Positions 18,105 to 26,256 of a DNA stretch of 64,000 bases are shown here, piece after piece. This DNA is from Lacisediminihabitans changchengi (GTDB lineage: Bacteria > Actinomycetota > Actinomycetes > Actinomycetales > Microbacteriaceae), in NCBI RefSeq assembly GCF_016634425.1, contig NZ_JAEPES010000005.1:124001-188000 (forward strand). Direction: 5' to 3'. The notes under the pieces were generated by a model. That model was not told where the DNA came from, did not search any database, and was given only the letters and a program-made list of their open reading frames with translations. A program made the translations under genes and the position numbers. Within the stretch, counting starts at the first letter, position 1, and each line of letters begins with the position of its first letter.

Positions 18105-19625
18105 ATGAAGCTTGAACTCCGAGGCATCACAAAGCGGTTCGGTGCACTGACCGCGAACGACCACATCGACCTCGTGGTCGAGGCCGGCGAGATCCACTGC
18201 TTGCTCGGCGAGAACGGCGCAGGCAAATCCACCCTGATGAACGTGCTCTACGGCCTGTATCAGGCCGAGGAGGGCGACATCCTGCTGGACGACACGGTTC
18301 AGCATTTCGCAGGCCCGGGCGAGGCAATGGCCGCCGGCATCGGCATGGTTCATCAGCACTTCATGCTGATCCCCGTCTTCACGGTCGCCGAGAACGTCAT
18401 GCTCGGCCACGAGCAGACCAAGCTCGGCGGCCGCCTCGATCTCAACGCCGCGCGCGCGCAGGTGCGGGAGATCTCGGCGCGATTCGGATTCGACATCGAT
18501 CCGGATGCCCTGGTCGACGATCTTCCGGTCGGCGTTCAGCAGCGGGTCGAGATCATCAAGGCACTCACCCGCGACGCGAAGGTGCTGGTCTTCGACGAGC
18601 CCACCGCCGTGCTCACCCCGCAAGAGACCGACGAACTGATGGTCATCATGCGTCAGTTGAAGGCCGCGGGAACTTCGATCGTCTTCATCACGCACAAGCT
18701 GCGTGAGGTGCGCGAGGTTGCAGACCGGATCACCGTGATCCGGCTGGGCAAGGTCGTCGGCGAAGCATCACCGACGGCGACCAACACCGAACTCGCGTCG
18801 CTCATGGTCGGTCGCGCCGTCGAACTGACCGTGCACAAGGAGGTGGCGACGCCCGGCGCACCGGCCCTGGTCGTCACCGACCTCACCGTTCTCGATTCCC
18901 AGAATCAGATCGTCGTCGACAATGTCAGTTTCGATGTCAAGGCTGGCGAGGTTCTGGCGATCGCCGGCGTGCAGGGCAATGGGCAGACGGAGCTCACCGA
19001 GGCGATCATGGGATTGCAATCCAAGGTCTCCGGATCGATCGTTCTCGACGGCAAGGAACTGCGTAAGGCATCCGTTCGCACGGTGCTCGACTCTGGCGTC
19101 GGCTTCGTGCCGGAGGATCGCGGCCACGACGGGCTCATCGCCGAGTTCACCATCGCCGAGAATCTCATGCTCGACCGCTCCGACAGCGCACCGTTCGTGA
19201 AGGCCGGGACCCTGCAGCTGGGTACTCTGGCCGGCTTCGCCGAGGAGAAGATCACCGAGTTCGACATCCGCGCGCAGGGAATCGGCACCCATGCCGGACG
19301 GCTTTCCGGCGGCAACCAGCAGAAGGTAGTGCTGGCGCGCGAGCTCTCCCGCGAACTCCGGCTCTTCATCGCGGCCCAGCCCACCCGAGGCCTCGACGTC
19401 GGCTCGATCGAATTCGTCCATACCCGCATCGTTCAAGAACGCGACAAGGGAATCCCCGTCATCGTGGTGTCGACCGAGCTCGACGAGGTCGTCGCCCTCG
19501 CCGACCGCATCGCGGTGATGTACCGCGGCGGCATCGTCGGCATCGTTCCCGGCGACACCCCCCGCGACATCCTGGGCCTCATGATGGCCGGCGAGACCCC
19601 CACAGAAACAGAGACAGCAGCATGA
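18105..19625 (+). CDS. Nucleoside ABC transporter, fused double ATP-binding protein
   Basis: A 506-residue protein with two nucleotide-binding domains, of the RbsA/YufO type. Domain 1 has Walker A GENGAGKST, a signature that reads LPVGVQQRVEI, and Walker B VLVFDEPTAVL. Domain 2 has a degenerate Walker A (GVQGNGQTEL) and Walker B (LFIAAQPTRGLD) but an intact LSGGNQQKV signature, as is usual in this family, where only one site hydrolyses well. It energises the two permeases encoded next, with a 4-base ATGA overlap to the first. Confidence 0.92.
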   Translation: MKLELRGITKRFGALTANDHIDLVVEAGEIHCLLGENGAGKSTLMNVLYGLYQAEEGDILLDDTVQHFAGPGEAMAAGIGMVHQHFMLIPVFTVAENVMLGHEQTKLGGRLDLNAARAQVREISARFGFDIDPDALVDDLPVGVQQRVEIIKALTRDAKVLVFDEPTAVLTPQETDELMVIMRQLKAAGTSIVFITHKLREVREVADRITVIRLGKVVGEASPTATNTELASLMVGRAVELTVHKEVATPGAPALVVTDLTVLDSQNQIVVDNVSFDVKAGEVLAIAGVQGNGQTELTEAIMGLQSKVSGSIVLDGKELRKASVRTVLDSGVGFVPEDRGHDGLIAEFTIAENLMLDRSDSAPFVKAGTLQLGTLAGFAEEKITEFDIRAQGIGTHAGRLSGGNQQKVVLARELSRELRLFIAAQPTRGLDVGSIEFVHTRIVQERDKGIPVIVVSTELDEVVALADRIAVMYRGGIVGIVPGDTPRDILGLMMAGETPTETETAA

Positions 19626-20968
19626 GCGACCCGCAGAGCGGCGTTCCGGTCCCGGGCTCCGGGCAGCTTCCCGATCCGACACCGATCCCGGCCGACGACC
19701 AGGTACTCGAACCCGGTCAGGTTCCCGAGGAGCAGAAGGCCCCGGATGCTCCGCGCTCGCGTTTCGACGGAGTGCTTCGCGAGATCATGAGCGGGAGCAT
19801 CGTCATCTCGATCCTCGCGGTCGTGTTGGCGCTCGTGGTCGGCGGAATTCTCATCGCCATCACCGACGAGAATGTGGCCAAGGCGGCCGGATACTTCTTC
19901 TCCCGACCGTCCGATACGTTCCAGGCGGCGTGGAACGCCGTATCCGGGGCATATTCCTCCCTGTTCCAGGGCTCGATCTACGCGGTGAACCGCCCCGGTT
20001 TCGCCGCCGGCATCAAGCCGTTCACCGACACGCTGAGCTTCGCCACCCCGCTGATCGCGGCCGGTCTCGGCGTCGCCCTCTCGTTCCGCATCGGCCTGTT
20101 CAACATCGGCGGCCAGGGGCAGATGCTCGTCGCTGCCGCCGCCGCGGGCTGGGTCGGTTTTGCCTTCACCATCCCGTTCCCGCTGCACCTGATCCTCGCC
20201 CTCGTGGTGGGAATCGCCGCGGGCGCGGCCTGGGCCGGCATCGTGGGCGCATTGAAGGCGTTCACCGGAGCGCATGAGGTGATCGTCACGATCATGCTCA
20301 ACTACGTGGCGTACTACCTGCTCGCCTTCCTGCTGCGCACCCCCGGCCTCCTACAGGCGCCGGGGTCCAACAACCCCAAGTCTCCGCCGGAGAAGGAGAG
20401 TGCGATCTTCCCGCATCTCTTCGGGCCCAGCTACAACCTCAACATCGGCTTCATCTTCGCGATCATCGCGACGATCATCGTCTGGTACCTGCTCAACCGC
20501 TCGAGCCTTGGCTTCAAGTTCCGGGCTCTCGGGGAGAACCCCTCGGCGACGCGCGTCGCTGGCATCAACGTGAAGGCGATGTACATCGTCGGCATGCTCA
20601 TCTCCGGCGCGCTGATCGGCCTGGCCGGTGCCTATCAGGTGCAGGGTTCGATCACGACCGGTTTCGGCTCCGGCATCGACGCCGGGATCGGTTTCGACGC
20701 GATCACCGTCGCGCTGCTCGGCCGCTCGCGTCCGGTCGGGGTGTTCATCGCCGGCATCCTGTTCGGTGCGCTCAAGGCGGGCGGCTTCACCATGCAGGCC
20801 GTCAACGGCGTCCCGATCGAGATCGTGTTGGTGGTCCAGTCCCTCATCGTGCTATTCATCGCGGCGCCGCCGCTGGTGCGGGCCGTCTTCCGCCTGCCGA
20901 GTCCTGCGGTGCAGCAGCGCGTCAAACGATCGAAGCTCTCTGGACGAAAGGCGGTGGTGACCAAATGA
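19622..20968 (+). CDS. Nucleoside ABC transporter permease 1 (YufP/NupP-like)
   Basis: A 448-residue membrane protein of the BPD_transp_2 family. A Pro/Asp-rich cytoplasmic stretch of about 55 residues precedes the first span. The core carries LFNIGGQGQML and NYVAYYLLAFLL, and the cytoplasmic coupling region FRALGENPSATRVAGINV, typical of Bmp-dependent nucleoside importers. Start ATG overlaps the ATPase stop, and the stop overlaps the next permease start. Confidence 0.91.
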   Translation: MSDPQSGVPVPGSGQLPDPTPIPADDQVLEPGQVPEEQKAPDAPRSRFDGVLREIMSGSIVISILAVVLALVVGGILIAITDENVAKAAGYFFSRPSDTFQAAWNAVSGAYSSLFQGSIYAVNRPGFAAGIKPFTDTLSFATPLIAAGLGVALSFRIGLFNIGGQGQMLVAAAAAGWVGFAFTIPFPLHLILALVVGIAAGAAWAGIVGALKAFTGAHEVIVTIMLNYVAYYLLAFLLRTPGLLQAPGSNNPKSPPEKESAIFPHLFGPSYNLNIGFIFAIIATIIVWYLLNRSSLGFKFRALGENPSATRVAGINVKAMYIVGMLISGALIGLAGAYQVQGSITTGFGSGIDAGIGFDAITVALLGRSRPVGVFIAGILFGALKAGGFTMQAVNGVPIEIVLVVQSLIVLFIAAPPLVRAVFRLPSPAVQQRVKRSKLSGRKAVVTK

Positions 20969-22272
20969 GCACCGCGACTTCTGACCTCTCCCCGTCGGCG
21001 TCCACGCCGAAGAAGCCCTCCGTGCTCGCTCCGGCGGTCGCCGTCGTGCGCAGCTGGAAGGTGCCGATCGCGCTCGGGGCTTTCGCGGTGATCGCGATCC
21101 TGCTCTTCCTGATCTTCGGCCGCGATGGTGTATCCCGGTTTGAGTTCTCGACCGCCGGCGACTTCGTCAAGATCCCGCTGGTGTCCGTCGATCGCCGCAT
21201 CGTGGGCGTGATCGTGCCGATCTTGCTGGTGCTGATCGCCGCCTGGGCGGCGTGGCGCGCGAGCCGGGCGAAAAAGGTTCCGGTCTGGGTTATCGCGGCG
21301 TTCGCGGTGATCTTCATGTTCGGCCTCCTCACCTGGTCGGCGACATCGCTCCCGGTCACCGCGACCAGCCTCCTGGTCGGAGCGGTGAGTCTCAGCGTCC
21401 CCCTCATCTTCGGTGCCCTCGGCGGCGTCATCTCCGAGCGCGTCGGCGTGGTCAACGTCGCCATCGAAGGTCAGCTCCTGGCCGGCGCTTTCGTCTCCGC
21501 CCTCGTCGCGTCCGCCACTCACGTGGCAGTGCTCGGGCTTCTGGCAGCCATGGTCGCCGGAGCGTTGGTCTCCGTCGTGCTGGCCGCGTTCTCGATCAAG
21601 TACTGGGTCGACCAGGTCATCGTCGGCGTCGTGCTCAACGTGCTCGTCGCTGGCCTCACGTCGTTCCTCTACTCGACCCTGCTGTCCCCGAACATCGCGA
21701 CGCTCAATACCCCTCCGCGGTTTGAGCGGGTCAACATCCCGTTGCTCGCAGACATCCCGATCATCGGCCCGATGCTGTTCAGGCAGACGATCATCGTCTA
21801 CCTCATGTACATCGCTGTCTTCCTGGTCTGGTACTGCCTGTTCCACACCCGCTGGGGGCTCCGTCTCCGGTCGTCGGGGGAGCATCCGCAGGCTGCTGAC
21901 ACGGTCGGCATCAACGTGAACCGCACCCGATTCTGGAACGTCACGCTCGCGGGCGCGATCGCCGGTTTCGGTGGGGCGTACTTCACCCTCGGCTCGGTCG
22001 GTGGCTTCACCAAGGAGCTCACCGCCGGCGCCGGATATATCGCCCTCGCCGCGGTTATCTTCGGCCGTTGGGACCCGATCCGGGCGACGATGGCCGCACT
22101 GCTGTTCGGCTTCGCCACCAAGCTCCAGAGCGTTCTCGGCACGGCCGGCTCTCCCATTCCCTCGGAATTTCTGCTCATGCTTCCGTACGTGATCACGATC
22201 GTCGCGGTCGCGGGGCTGGTCGGGCAGGTACGAGCGCCAGCGGCCTCCGGAAAGGCATACGTAAAACAGTGA
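20965..22272 (+). CDS. Nucleoside ABC transporter permease 2 (YufQ/NupQ-like)
   Basis: A 435-residue BPD_transp_2 permease, partner of the preceding one. The conserved VVNVAIEGQLLAGAF, LRSSGEHPQAADTVGINV and FGGAYFTLGSV segments identify the second nucleoside permease. An N-terminal extension with two extra hydrophobic segments (GAFAVIAILLFLIFG and VIVPILLVLIAAWAAW) precedes the core. Its stop overlaps the GTG of cdd, tying uptake to deamination in one transcript. Confidence 0.91.
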   Translation: MSTATSDLSPSASTPKKPSVLAPAVAVVRSWKVPIALGAFAVIAILLFLIFGRDGVSRFEFSTAGDFVKIPLVSVDRRIVGVIVPILLVLIAAWAAWRASRAKKVPVWVIAAFAVIFMFGLLTWSATSLPVTATSLLVGAVSLSVPLIFGALGGVISERVGVVNVAIEGQLLAGAFVSALVASATHVAVLGLLAAMVAGALVSVVLAAFSIKYWVDQVIVGVVLNVLVAGLTSFLYSTLLSPNIATLNTPPRFERVNIPLLADIPIIGPMLFRQTIIVYLMYIAVFLVWYCLFHTRWGLRLRSSGEHPQAADTVGINVNRTRFWNVTLAGAIAGFGGAYFTLGSVGGFTKELTAGAGYIALAAVIFGRWDPIRATMAALLFGFATKLQSVLGTAGSPIPSEFLLMLPYVITIVAVAGLVGQVRAPAASGKAYVKQ

Positions 22273-22691
22273 CCAACGACACAGCGATCGACACCATCGA
22301 TTGGGACGCCCTGCGGGCGGTGGCCAACGAGGCGAAGACCCACGCCTACGCGCCATACTCGAACTTCCCGGTCGGGGTCGCCGCCATCGTCGACGATGGT
22401 CGCATCATCTCCGGCGCGAACGTCGAGAACGCGTCGTACGGCCTTACCCTGTGCGCAGAGTGCGCGCTGGTCTCCAGCCTGCATATGACCGGCGGGGGGC
22501 GACTCGTCGCCTTCACCTGTGTCGACGGCCACGGCGACGTGCTGATGCCATGCGGTCGCTGCCGGCAGCTGCTGTACGAACACTCCGCCCCGGGCATGCT
22601 GCTCGAGACGGTATCGGGCGTGAAGACGATCGACGAGGTGATTCCGGATGCTTTCGGCCCCCGGCACCTCGAGGACTATCGCGCGGAGTAG
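22269..22691 (+). CDS. cdd: Cytidine deaminase
   Basis: Converts cytidine and deoxycytidine to uridine forms in pyrimidine salvage. The 140-residue protein has AYAPYSNFPVG at the N-terminus, the zinc and proton-shuttle motif CAEC (in GLTLCAECALV) and PCGRCRQ. Start GTG 22269 overlaps the permease stop as GTGA; a longer open frame upstream lies inside the permease gene and is rejected. Confidence 0.95.
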   Translation: MTNDTAIDTIDWDALRAVANEAKTHAYAPYSNFPVGVAAIVDDGRIISGANVENASYGLTLCAECALVSSLHMTGGGRLVAFTCVDGHGDVLMPCGRCRQLLYEHSAPGMLLETVSGVKTIDEVIPDAFGPRHLEDYRAE

Positions 22692-22745
22692 CGGGCAGCC
22701 CCGGCTGCCGCGCACGACACAGCGCATTACACAAGGAGCACCACC

Positions 22746-24044
22746 ATGGCCATCGAACCCTTCGACGTCGTAGACCTGATCCGTACCAAACGCGACCACG
22801 GCATTCTCAGCACAGCCCAGATCGACTGGCTCGTCGACGCGTACACGCGGGGTTACGTGGCGAGCGAGCAGATGTCGGCCATGACCATGGCGATCTTCCT
22901 CAACGGCATGGAGCGCAGTGAGATCCGCGACCTGACCATGGCGATGATCGCCAGCGGCAAGACGATGAACTTCTCGTCGCTCTCCAAACCGACCACCGAC
23001 AAGCACTCGACCGGTGGCGTCGGCGACAAGATCACCCTGCCGCTGGCTCCCCTGGTCGCCTCCTTCGGCGTCGCGGTGCCGCAGCTCTCGGGCCGCGGGC
23101 TCGGCCACACCGGTGGCACCCTCGACAAGCTGGAGAGCATTCCCGGCTGGCGGGCGAACCTCTCCAACGAAGAGTTCTTCTCGCAGCTCGAGAACGTCGG
23201 TGCGGTCATCTCGGCCGCCGGCTCGGGCCTGGCGCCGGCGGACGGCAAGCTCTATGCCCTGCGCGACATCACCGGTACGGTCGAGGCGATCCCGCTGATC
23301 GCCTCCTCGATCATGAGCAAGAAGATCGCCGAAGGCACGGCGGCTCTGGTGCTCGACGTGAAGTTCGGCTCCGGCGCATTCCTCAAAGACATCACCCAGT
23401 CGCGGGAACTCGCGCGCACCATGGTCGCGCTCGGCGAAGACGCGGGGGTTGCGACATCCGCTCTGCTCACCAACATGAATGTGCCGCTCGGGTTCGCCAT
23501 CGGCAACGCCAATGAGGTACGCGAGTCGGTCGAGGTGCTGGCGGGCGGGGGGCCAGCGGATGTCGTGGCCCTCACGATCGCGTTGGCTCGGGAGATGCTG
23601 GCTCTCGCCGGTCAGCCCGACGCCGACGTCGAGGCGGCACTGGCCGATGGCCGCGCCATGGACACCTGGCGCGCGATGATCTCCGCCCAGGGCGGCGACC
23701 CGGATGCGGCACTGCCGGTTGCGAAGGAGACCCTCGTGGTCACCGCCGACCGGGATGGCGTGCTGGTGGAGCAGCAGGCGCTGCCCTTCGGCATCGCGGC
23801 CTGGCGTCTGGGCGCAGGCCGTGCCCGCGCACAGGACCCCGTGCAGCACGCAGCGGGAATCGATCTACACGCCAAGCCGGGCGACACCGTCACGGCCGGC
23901 CAGCCGCTGTTCACCCTCAGCGCGGATGAGCCGGAACGGTTCGAGCGGGCGCTCGAGGCGCTCGACGGTTCGTACCGCATCGGCGATTTCGGTGACCCGG
24001 TGCTCGACGGCGGGCCCCTCATCGCAGAGCGGATCGGCGCATGA
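22746..24044 (+). CDS. deoA: Thymidine/pyrimidine-nucleoside phosphorylase
   Basis: Splits thymidine or uridine with phosphate into base and (deoxy)ribose 1-phosphate. The signature KHSTGGVGDK spans residues 86-95, preceded by the typical VDLIRTKRDHGILS start and DAYTRGYVASEQMSAMTMAI. The C-terminal region GIDLHAKPGDTVTAGQPLFTL is the PYNP C-terminal domain. Length 432 residues is standard. AAGGAG lies 8 bases ahead of the ATG. Confidence 0.96.
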   Translation: MAIEPFDVVDLIRTKRDHGILSTAQIDWLVDAYTRGYVASEQMSAMTMAIFLNGMERSEIRDLTMAMIASGKTMNFSSLSKPTTDKHSTGGVGDKITLPLAPLVASFGVAVPQLSGRGLGHTGGTLDKLESIPGWRANLSNEEFFSQLENVGAVISAAGSGLAPADGKLYALRDITGTVEAIPLIASSIMSKKIAEGTAALVLDVKFGSGAFLKDITQSRELARTMVALGEDAGVATSALLTNMNVPLGFAIGNANEVRESVEVLAGGGPADVVALTIALAREMLALAGQPDADVEAALADGRAMDTWRAMISAQGGDPDAALPVAKETLVVTADRDGVLVEQQALPFGIAAWRLGAGRARAQDPVQHAAGIDLHAKPGDTVTAGQPLFTLSADEPERFERALEALDGSYRIGDFGDPVLDGGPLIAERIGA

Positions 24045-24343
24045 CCGGGCGGCTCGACTGGATGTTCCGTAACCGCGAGACCGGGAAGATCACGATCGGG
24101 CAGCCCGCCAACCTGTCGCAGAAACTGTTTCAGGGCATCACCCTGGTAGGTATTTTCCTTCCGCGCGGACCTGTGCGCACCACTGCGGCGGTCGGTGCGG
24201 TCGGCGCGCTCACCTGGTGGGCGTCGGATGAGCTGGTGCGCGGGGTCAATCCGTTCCGCCGGTTGTCGGGGGCAGTGACGTTGGTGGCAGTGGTCTACCT
24301 GGCTCTCAGGAAACCACGGGTCATGGCGACGCCCAGCCGATAG
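24041..24343 (+). CDS. Small membrane protein of unknown function in the nucleoside operon
   Basis: A 100-residue protein whose ATG overlaps the deoA stop, so it is very probably expressed. It has a basic N-terminus (MFRNRETGKITIGQPANLSQ), a hydrophobic stretch around LFQGITLVGIFLPRG and two further hydrophobic segments (AAVGAVGALTWWAS and LSGAVTLVAVVYLAL). I do not recognise a family. Position between deoA and add suggests, but does not prove, a link to nucleoside metabolism. Confidence 0.7.
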   Translation: MTGRLDWMFRNRETGKITIGQPANLSQKLFQGITLVGIFLPRGPVRTTAAVGAVGALTWWASDELVRGVNPFRRLSGAVTLVAVVYLALRKPRVMATPSR

Positions 24344-24353
24344 ATTTGGGGGC

Positions 24354-25478
24354 ATGACTTCCGTTCCGCAGGACTACCGTCTGCCCGGCGGGGGCGCGGA
24401 GATCAGCGCCCTGCCGAAGATCTCGCTTCATGACCATCTCGACGGCGGACTGCGCACCGAAACGATCATCGAACTGGGCTTGCGGGCCGGGCTGGACCTG
24501 CCGGACCTAGACCCGGCAGAGCTTCGCTCGTGGTTCAAACGGCAGGCCAACTCCGACTCCCTGGTCGAGTACCTGAAGACTTTCGAGCTCACCATCGCCG
24601 TCATGCAGAGCGCGGAGAACCTCAGCCGGGTCGCTCGGGAGTTCGTGCAAGACCTTGGACGGGATGGCGTCATCTGGGGCGAGGTGCGCTGGGCCCCGGA
24701 ACAGCACCTGCGTGCTGGCCTCACCCTCGACCAGGCGGTCGAGGCCGTTCAGGCCGGCATCGAAGACGGCATCGACGAGGTACGACACACGACCGGCCAC
24801 CGGATCCGGGTCGGTCAGCTGCTGAGCGCCATGCGCCAGAACGGCGACGGGCTGGAGATCGCTGAGCTCGCGGTGCGGCACCGCAACAAGGGCGTCGCCG
24901 GCTTCGACATCGCCGGGCCCGAGGCGGGGTTCCCGGCAAAGAACCTGCAACCGGCCTTCGACTACCTGGCCGAGCACTTCATGCCGCGTACCGTCCACGC
25001 CGGCGAAGCGGATGGGCTCGACAGCATCCGTGGCGCCCTCTTCGACGGGCGGGCCTTGCGCCTCGGTCACGGGGTGCGTATTGCGGAGGACATCGTGGTC
25101 GACCGCGAGGATGCCGAGAGCACCTACGTCGCCCTCGGTCGCCTTTCGCAGTGGGTGAAGGATCGCGAAATCGCGCTCGAACTCAGCCCGACCTCGAACC
25201 TCGACACGAACGCCATCGCCCAGTGGGGCGATGAGCTGGTCGATCATCCCTTCGACCTGCTCTACCAGCTCGGCTTCCGCGTGACCGTCAACACCGACAA
25301 CCGGCTGATGAGCGCGACGACCCTGAGCCGCGAGCTGTTCCTCCTCGCGGAGACCTTCGACTACGACCTCGGCGATCTCGAGTCGTTCCAGCTGAATGCC
25401 GCGGCTGCCAGTTTTCTGCCGCTGGAAGAGCGCGAAGAACTGGCCGACCAGATCATCGACGGGTTCGAGGGAGCCTGA
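24354..25478 (+). CDS. add: Adenosine deaminase
   Basis: Deaminates adenosine and deoxyadenosine to inosine forms. Zinc ligands are in the N-terminal LHDHLDGG motif and VHAGEADG; FDIAGPEAGFP and the late NTDNRLMSAT segment complete the active site. Length 374 residues is typical. Next to deoA, cdd and punA it supplies inosine for phosphorolysis. The PTS IIA gene follows after one base. Confidence 0.95.
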   Translation: MTSVPQDYRLPGGGAEISALPKISLHDHLDGGLRTETIIELGLRAGLDLPDLDPAELRSWFKRQANSDSLVEYLKTFELTIAVMQSAENLSRVAREFVQDLGRDGVIWGEVRWAPEQHLRAGLTLDQAVEAVQAGIEDGIDEVRHTTGHRIRVGQLLSAMRQNGDGLEIAELAVRHRNKGVAGFDIAGPEAGFPAKNLQPAFDYLAEHFMPRTVHAGEADGLDSIRGALFDGRALRLGHGVRIAEDIVVDREDAESTYVALGRLSQWVKDREIALELSPTSNLDTNAIAQWGDELVDHPFDLLYQLGFRVTVNTDNRLMSATTLSRELFLLAETFDYDLGDLESFQLNAAAASFLPLEEREELADQIIDGFEGA

Positions 25479-25479
25479 C

Positions 25480-25926
25480 GTGCCCGTTCCCCCACTCTCT
25501 GAAGCCGGCATCGTGATCGGTGCGACGCCGGTCGACTGGCGCGCCGCCGTGCGTCTCGCCGGCGAGGCGCTCACCGCGGTCGGCGCGGCCAAGCCGGGCT
25601 ACGCCGACGAGATGGTGCGCATGATCGATGAGCACGGCCCGTACGTGGTCATCGCTCCCGGGCTGGCGCTCGCCCACGCGCGGCCGGGGCCGGAAGTGCT
25701 GGCCGACGGTCTCGCGGTCGTGACGCTCGCCACCCCGGTGGCGTTCGGACATCCGCACAACGACCCGGTGCGCGTCGTGCTGGGGCTCGCCATCGAGACA
25801 CCGGCCAGCCACCTCGCGTCGATCGCCTCGATCGCCAACGTCTTCAACGACTCCGACGCGATCGAGCGGCTTGCGGCGGCGAGTTCGGCCGCCGAGGTGC
25901 TCGAGATCATGGGAGCGGCACAGTGA
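25480..25926 (+). CDS. PTS EIIA component (mannitol/fructose/ascorbate type)
   Basis: A 148-residue phosphotransferase IIA domain. The phosphorylated histidine is in GLALAHARPG, preceded by YADEMVRMIDEHGPYVVIAPG, which is the family pattern. The GTG start lies one base after add; the longer frame upstream overlaps add and is rejected. No IIC permease is in the window, so the sugar is unknown; the location within a nucleoside operon suggests either a pentose-related substrate or a regulatory role. Confidence 0.87.
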   Translation: MPVPPLSEAGIVIGATPVDWRAAVRLAGEALTAVGAAKPGYADEMVRMIDEHGPYVVIAPGLALAHARPGPEVLADGLAVVTLATPVAFGHPHNDPVRVVLGLAIETPASHLASIASIANVFNDSDAIERLAAASSAAEVLEIMGAAQ

Positions 25927-25939
25927 GAAGGACGGCACA

Positions 25940-26212
25940 GTGAAGATCGTTGCCATCTGCGGCGCCGGCATCGGCAGCTCGGGCATCCTCAAAGTCAACG
26001 CCGAGCGGGTGCTCGCCCGGCTCGGACTGGAGGCGGATGTCACGGCCGCCGACGTCGCGTCGCTGACGACCACGGCGTCCGACGCTCAGATCATCCTCAC
26101 CTCGGCCGAATTCGTCGACGCCATCGGCAAGACCTTCGCCGATGTCATCGTGATCGAGAACTACTTCGACACCGAAGAACTCGCCCGCAAGCTCGAGGCC
26201 GCCCTCGGCTAG
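25940..26212 (+). CDS. PTS EIIB component (ascorbate SgaB-like)
   Basis: A 90-residue IIB protein. The phospho-cysteine is at the N-terminus in ICGAGIGSSGIL, followed by the alternating strands and helices of the lactate/ascorbate-type IIB fold (VTAADVAS, QIILTSAEF, VIVIENYFD). GTG 25940 follows GAAGGACGG. It is paired with the IIA gene 13 bases upstream, and a separate IIC is missing here. Confidence 0.87.
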   Translation: MKIVAICGAGIGSSGILKVNAERVLARLGLEADVTAADVASLTTTASDAQIILTSAEFVDAIGKTFADVIVIENYFDTEELARKLEAALG

Positions 26213-26220
26213 TTCCGCTG

Positions 26221-26252
26221 GCGCTGTCCGTGGATCACGGAGCCGACAGCGC
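26221..26252. terminator. Possible bidirectional hairpin between convergent genes
   Basis: GCGCTGTC and GACAGCGC form an 8-bp stem in the 44-base gap between the PTS IIB stop and the convergent pgm stop. No T-run follows on either side, so a terminator role is only suggested by position. Confidence 0.4.
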
Positions 26253-26256
26253 GGCG

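Noticed and set aside
21798..23849. Minus-strand frame of about 683 codons opposite the nucleoside permease, cdd and deoA
   Set aside because: The plus strand carries well-conserved proteins with coupled starts; the antisense frame has no family features.
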